Positions 59,402 to 64,000 of a DNA stretch of 64,000 nucleotides are shown in pieces (the stretch's first letter is position 1; every line of letters starts with the position of its first letter). Source of the stretch: Lachnospiraceae bacterium. Lineage in GTDB: Bacteria > Bacillota > Clostridia > Lachnospirales > Lachnospiraceae. The position numbers and the translations under genes are program-made. Under the pieces are notes generated by a model. It worked only from the letters and a program-made list of their open reading frames with translations, was not told the DNA's origin and made no database searches. The stretch covers positions 62,001 to 126,000 of the forward strand of contig SVFF01000006.1 of the NCBI GenBank assembly GCA_015057005.1. The letters run 5' to 3'.

Positions 59402-59875
59402 CTAGAAACCGCCTTTCTGCCTTTCCAGGCGCAGGGCTTTGCGCTTCTCGCCCATGCGGAATTCTTCTTCCTGAATATCGTTTTCCAGAATAAGACCGGG
59501 TACCTGGGTAGGGTGTCCCTCCTCATCCAGGGCCACCATCACGATGTGGGCCCGGTTGATGGGCATGCGCATGCCGTCGATACGCTCTACATAGGTGTCC
59601 ACGCGCACCTCCATGGAAGTGCGGCCGGTGTAGGTAAGATAACCGATAAGGACGATCAGGTCATTGTTGTAAGCGGCGGCCTTGAAATTCAGGTTGTCTA
59701 TGGCCACGGTTGTCACGCTCTTCCGACCGGTGTGGCGCATGGCAACGATAGCGGCCACCTCGTCGATCAGTTTTAAAAGCACGCCGCCGAAAAGGCGGCC
59801 TGCACCGTTTAAGTCTGCGGTCTGTACCAAATGTACCTGTTCTGTTTTTGAGAAGTCAACCGTTCTCTTCTGCAT
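59402..59875 (-). CDS. acyl-CoA thioesterase (hotdog fold)
   Basis: LNGAGRLFGGVLLKLIDEVAAIVAMRHTG. Confidence 0.85.
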   Translation of the reverse strand: MQKRTVDFSKTEQVHLVQTADLNGAGRLFGGVLLKLIDEVAAIVAMRHTGRKSVTTVAIDNLNFKAAAYNNDLIVLIGYLTYTGRTSMEVRVDTYVERIDGMRMPINRAHIVMVALDEEGHPTQVPGLILENDIQEEEFRMGEKRKALRLERQKGGF

Positions 59876-60120
59876 ATACATCCTCTTTTTCTGCCGCGGT
59901 AATGGCGGTCTTATGGATTGGTTACAAGTGTTTCTTATTGTATAGTATAACAATATTTTTCTTTCCGTTCAATTGGGAATTTGTGAAGTACCGGGCAGTC
60001 GGAGAAATTGCCGTAAATTGGCAGGAAATGCGATATGTATCGTTGTATAATTAACAATCTTATGGTATAATTGCATAAATATACTGAGTTTTGGATTGAT
60101 GGAACCGGGCTCAGAGAAAG

Positions 60121-60612
60121 GTGATAGCAAAGACTATGTTAGACCAGATTTACTACGACAAAGCTGATGAAATTATCGAACTGCATGGTGCGAATCAGGC
60201 TTCCCTGATATCCATTATCCAGGATATCCAGAGTGAGTATCGCTACCTGCCCCCTGAACTTTTGAGCTATGTAGCCAAGAAGATTGGCATCACAGAGGCA
60301 AAAGCATACAGTGTTGCGACCTTCTATGAGAACTTTTCCTTTGAGCCTAAGGGAAAATATGTAATTAAAGTGTGTGACGGTACAGCCTGTCACGTGCGTA
60401 AATCCACAGCAATTCTGAATGCTCTCCGCAAGGAACTGAATCTGACTGCTGATAAGGTGACCACAGATGATATGCTGTTTACTTTAGAGACCGTATCCTG
60501 TCTGGGTGCCTGCGGACTTGCGCCTGTTATCATGGTAAATGAGACAGTTCATCCTGCCATGACGCCTGATAAGGTTGCCGAGTTGATCAAGAGCCTGAGG
60601 GAGGAAGTGTGA
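60121..60612 (+). CDS. NuoE-like [2Fe-2S] subunit of electron-bifurcating hydrogenase (HydC-type)
   Basis: Cys motif CDGTACHVRKS...CLGACGLAPV; operon with HydB/HydA. Confidence 0.9.
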   Translation: MIAKTMLDQIYYDKADEIIELHGANQASLISIIQDIQSEYRYLPPELLSYVAKKIGITEAKAYSVATFYENFSFEPKGKYVIKVCDGTACHVRKSTAILNALRKELNLTADKVTTDDMLFTLETVSCLGACGLAPVIMVNETVHPAMTPDKVAELIKSLREEV

Positions 60613-60687
60613 AAATTAAAATTTTCACACGCAAATTTGTGCCTGCGGCCCAAAGTTTGCAGGTGACGGAAAGGCAAGGTTATATTA

Positions 60688-62574
60688 ATGGAAAAAATCA
60701 TGAATCAATCCCAGTTAAATCAGGTGAAGGAAAGAGAACTGGAGATTATCAAGAACAGCAAATGCAGAATCCTGATCTGTGCAGGTACAGGATGTCTGGC
60801 AGGCGGTTCCGGAAAGATATACGAGAGAATGTGTGAGCTGGTAAAGGACAACCCGGATGTGGAAGTACATTTCGGTCCCGAGATCGCTCACGGTGACGGC
60901 GAAGTGACTGTCAAGAAGAGCGGCTGCCACGGTTTCTGCGAGATGGGCCCTCTGATGCGTATTGAGCCCATGGGACTGCTCTACACAAAAGTAAAATTGG
61001 AAGACTGCGAAGAAATCTTCGAGAAGACCGTCAAGAACGGTGAGGTGATCCACTCCCTTCTGTACCAGCAGGACGGTAAAGAGTACCAGAAGCAGGACGA
61101 GATCCCCTTCTACAGCAAGCAGACCCGTCTGGTGCTGGAGGATTGCGGTCAGATCGATGCGGAGCATATCGAGGAGGCTATTGCTACTGACAAATATCAG
61201 GCTCTGGCAAAGGCACTCTTTTCCATGACTCCTGCAGAGGTGATCAAGGAAATCTCCGATTCCAACCTGCGTGGCCGTGGAGGCGGTGGTTTCCAGACCG
61301 GTTACAAGTGGAGTCAGGTGGCAAGACAGCAGGAGAAGATCCGTTATGTGGTATGTAACGGTGACGAGGGTGACCCCGGTGCGTTCATGGACCGAAGCAT
61401 CATGGAGGGAGATCCTCACAAGATGATCGAAGGTATGATGATCGCAGCATACGCTGTAGGCGCACAGGAAGGTTACATTTACGTGCGTGCAGAGTATCCG
61501 CTGGCAATCAGCCGTTTGAAGACTGCTATTGAACAGGCAGAGGCAGCAGGCCTTCTGGGTGACAACATCCTGGGCACTGACTTCTCCTTCCATTTACATA
61601 TCAACCGTGGTGCAGGCGCTTTCGTCTGCGGTGAAGGCAGCGCCCTGACCGCATCCATCGAAGGTAATCGCGGTATGCCCCGCGTTAAGCCTCCCCGTAC
61701 AGTAGAGCAGGGTCTCTTTGGCAAGCCCACTGTACTGAACAACGTTGAGACTTTTGCAAATGTGCCCATGATTATTAACAAGGGCGCAGATTGGTTCAAG
61801 GGCATCGGTCCCGAGAGTAGCCCCGGTACCAAGGCATTTGCTTTGACCGGTACCGTAAACAACACCGGTCTGATCGAGGTTCCCATGGGAACCACCCTGC
61901 GCGAGGTTATCTTTGAGATCGGCGGCGGCATCAGAGGCGGCGGTGAATTCAAGGCGGTTCAGATCGGTGGACCTTCCGGCGGATGTCTGATCACTCCTCA
62001 CCTGGAAGTACCTCTTGATTTCGACTCCCTGAAGAAAATGGGTGCCATGATCGGTTCCGGCGGTCTGGTAGTTATGGACGCCAACACTTGTATGGTAGAG
62101 GTGGCCCGCTTCTTCATGAACTTTACCCAGAATGAAAGCTGCGGTAAGTGCGTACCCTGCCGTGAAGGTACCAAGCGCATGCTGGAGATCCTGGAACGTA
62201 TCGTTGCAGGCAACGGTACGCTGGAAGATTTGGATATGCTGGAGGATCTGGCTCACACCATTACCGACACAGCTCTCTGCGGCCTGGGTAAGAGTGCGGC
62301 GCTGCCCGTTATCAGTACCCTGAAGCTGTTCCGCGACGAGTACGAGGAGCATGTAGTGGATAAGAAGTGCCGTGCAGGCAACTGTCAGGCTCTTCGCCAG
62401 TATGTGATCGATCCCGAGAAATGTAAGGGCTGTTCCAAGTGTGCACGCAACTGTCCTGTGGGCGCTATCAGCGGACAGATCAAGAACCCTTATACCATTG
62501 ACAGCAGCAAATGTATCAAGTGCGGCGCTTGTATGGGCGATTGTCCTTTCGGTGCGATTCGCATTGCTGATTAG
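60688..62574 (+). CDS. NuoF-like NADH-binding subunit (HydB-type)
   Basis: GRGGGGFQTGYKWS, CNGDEGDPGAFMDR, SCGKCVPCREG, two 4Fe-4S motifs. Confidence 0.94.
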   Translation: MEKIMNQSQLNQVKERELEIIKNSKCRILICAGTGCLAGGSGKIYERMCELVKDNPDVEVHFGPEIAHGDGEVTVKKSGCHGFCEMGPLMRIEPMGLLYTKVKLEDCEEIFEKTVKNGEVIHSLLYQQDGKEYQKQDEIPFYSKQTRLVLEDCGQIDAEHIEEAIATDKYQALAKALFSMTPAEVIKEISDSNLRGRGGGGFQTGYKWSQVARQQEKIRYVVCNGDEGDPGAFMDRSIMEGDPHKMIEGMMIAAYAVGAQEGYIYVRAEYPLAISRLKTAIEQAEAAGLLGDNILGTDFSFHLHINRGAGAFVCGEGSALTASIEGNRGMPRVKPPRTVEQGLFGKPTVLNNVETFANVPMIINKGADWFKGIGPESSPGTKAFALTGTVNNTGLIEVPMGTTLREVIFEIGGGIRGGGEFKAVQIGGPSGGCLITPHLEVPLDFDSLKKMGAMIGSGGLVVMDANTCMVEVARFFMNFTQNESCGKCVPCREGTKRMLEILERIVAGNGTLEDLDMLEDLAHTITDTALCGLGKSAALPVISTLKLFRDEYEEHVVDKKCRAGNCQALRQYVIDPEKCKGCSKCARNCPVGAISGQIKNPYTIDSSKCIKCGACMGDCPFGAIRIAD

Positions 62575-62588
62575 GAGGATAAACAATT

Positions 62589-64000
62589 ATGAAATATATG
62601 ACAATCAACAACCGCAAGGTTGCCTTTGATGATGAGAAGAATATCCTTCAGGTGCTTCGCAAGGCGGGAATCAACCTTCCTACCTTCTGCTACCATTCCG
62701 AACTCTCCACCTACGGCGCGTGCCGTATGTGTGTGGTTGAGGACAATCGCGGAAGAGTGTTTGCATCCTGCTCCGAGACACCCAGAGACGGTATGATCAT
62801 TTATACCAACACCCCCAGACTGCAGAAGCACAGAAAGATGATCCTGGAGCTGCTGCTGTCCTCCCACTGTTCCGATTGTACTACCTGTCATGTAAACGGC
62901 CAGTGTACTTTGCAGGAACTGGCACAGAGCATGAACGTGGGCAAGGTGTCCTTTGAGAACAACAAGCCTATACTGCCCATTGACGATTCCTCACCTTCCA
63001 TCGTAATCGATCCCAACAAGTGTATCCTTTGCGGTGACTGTGTGCGTACCTGTGAAGAACTGCAGGGTGTGGGCGTATTGGATTTCGCGCACCGTGGCTC
63101 TAAGCTTCAGGTGACACCTGCTTTTAACAGAAAGCTCTGTGAAACTGATTGTGTAGGCTGTGGTCAGTGCCGTGTAGCTTGTCCTACCGGTGCCATCACC
63201 ATCAAGCACAACTTTACCCCTATCTGGGAAGCACTGTCCGATCCTCATGTACGTGTGGTTGCACAGATCGCTCCCGCTGTAAGAATCGCTATCGGCGACA
63301 AGTACGGCATCCCCAAGGGCGAGAACTCCATCGGCAGACTGGTGACCGCTCTGCGTATGCTGGGCTTTGACGAGATTTATGACACCAACTTCGGTGCTGA
63401 CCTTACTGTTATCGAGGAAGCAAACGAACTGATGGAGAGACTGGAGAAGAACGAGAATCTTCCTCTGTTCACCTCCTGCTGTCCTGCCTGGGTGAAATTC
63501 TGCGAGACCAGATATCCCGATCTGGCTAAGCACATTTCCACCTGCCGTTCTCCTCAGCAGATGTTCGGCGCGCTGGTAAAGGAAGACGCCCGCGTGAACC
63601 CCAAGGATGACCGCAGAACTCTGATGGTATCCATCATGCCTTGTACTGCCAAGAAGGCAGAAATCTTGAGACCCGAACACTTTACAGAAGGCGAGCAGGA
63701 TGTAGATTACGTTCTGACCACCGATGAAGTGATCCGCATGTTCAAGGTTGCAGGTATCGACTTCAACTCCCTGAGTGCAGAAGCTCTGGATATGCCCTTT
63801 GGTCTGGCTTCCGGTGCTGCAGCAATCTTCGGCGTAACCGGCGGTGTTACCGAGGCTGTACTCCGTTACGTTGCTAAGAGCAGCAAACTGGAAGATCTGG
63901 AGCAGATCAGTTACATGGGCATCCGCGGCGACGACGCCATCAAGGAAGCTACCGTACAGCTGGGCGACCGTGAATTGAAGATCGCAGTAGTAAACGGTCT
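62589..64000 (+). CDS. hydA: [FeFe]-hydrogenase catalytic subunit, 3' truncated at window edge
   Basis: TSCCPAW and MPCTAKK H-cluster motifs; N-terminal 2Fe-2S and 4Fe-4S domains. Confidence 0.93.
   Translation, partial: MKYMTINNRKVAFDDEKNILQVLRKAGINLPTFCYHSELSTYGACRMCVVEDNRGRVFASCSETPRDGMIIYTNTPRLQKHRKMILELLLSSHCSDCTTCHVNGQCTLQELAQSMNVGKVSFENNKPILPIDDSSPSIVIDPNKCILCGDCVRTCEELQGVGVLDFAHRGSKLQVTPAFNRKLCETDCVGCGQCRVACPTGAITIKHNFTPIWEALSDPHVRVVAQIAPAVRIAIGDKYGIPKGENSIGRLVTALRMLGFDEIYDTNFGADLTVIEEANELMERLEKNENLPLFTSCCPAWVKFCETRYPDLAKHISTCRSPQQMFGALVKEDARVNPKDDRRTLMVSIMPCTAKKAEILRPEHFTEGEQDVDYVLTTDEVIRMFKVAGIDFNSLSAEALDMPFGLASGAAAIFGVTGGVTEAVLRYVAKSSKLEDLEQISYMGIRGDDAIKEATVQLGDRELKIAVVNG

Overview
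The 64-kb window looks like a spore-forming Clostridia (Lachnospiraceae-like) chromosome; this placement is inference from gene content. The backbone carries pyrCKD, sipL (DUF3794-LysM), a DeoR/GlpA-like/DUF1667 operon, a GH78 rhamnosidase, ispE, murI, cls, asnS, an NlpC/P60 protein, nfo, a BadF-type kinase with two SIS proteins, a MATE transporter, and a trimeric [FeFe]-hydrogenase operon truncated at the right edge. The main discovery is that spoIIID, a mother-cell sporulation regulator, is split. Its 5' half lies at 46256-46405(-), behind a sigma-E-like promoter. Its 3' half lies at 33802-33948(-). Between them is a ~12.3-kb mobilizable element with a large serine recombinase whose stop codon sits at the junction, CHC2 primase, VapE-like helicase, MobV relaxase, and a pseF/AraC/sugar-ABC cargo. 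This is the architecture of a skin-like sporulation-gene intervening element. Inside the element are three modules, each an array of exactly 11-bp-phased direct repeats, then a sigma-A promoter, then an immediate hairpin/terminator. Two near-identical type I toxin-antitoxin cassettes bracket the DeoR/Glp operon. In each, the toxin mRNA leader, the antisense RNA 5' end and the complement of the toxin 3' UTR share the same ~27-nt sequence. A 10.9-kb amidohydrolase/D-amino-acid/purine catabolic block is bounded by 31-bp direct repeats that overlap the spoIIID promoter. All calls were made by eye; no database search was run.
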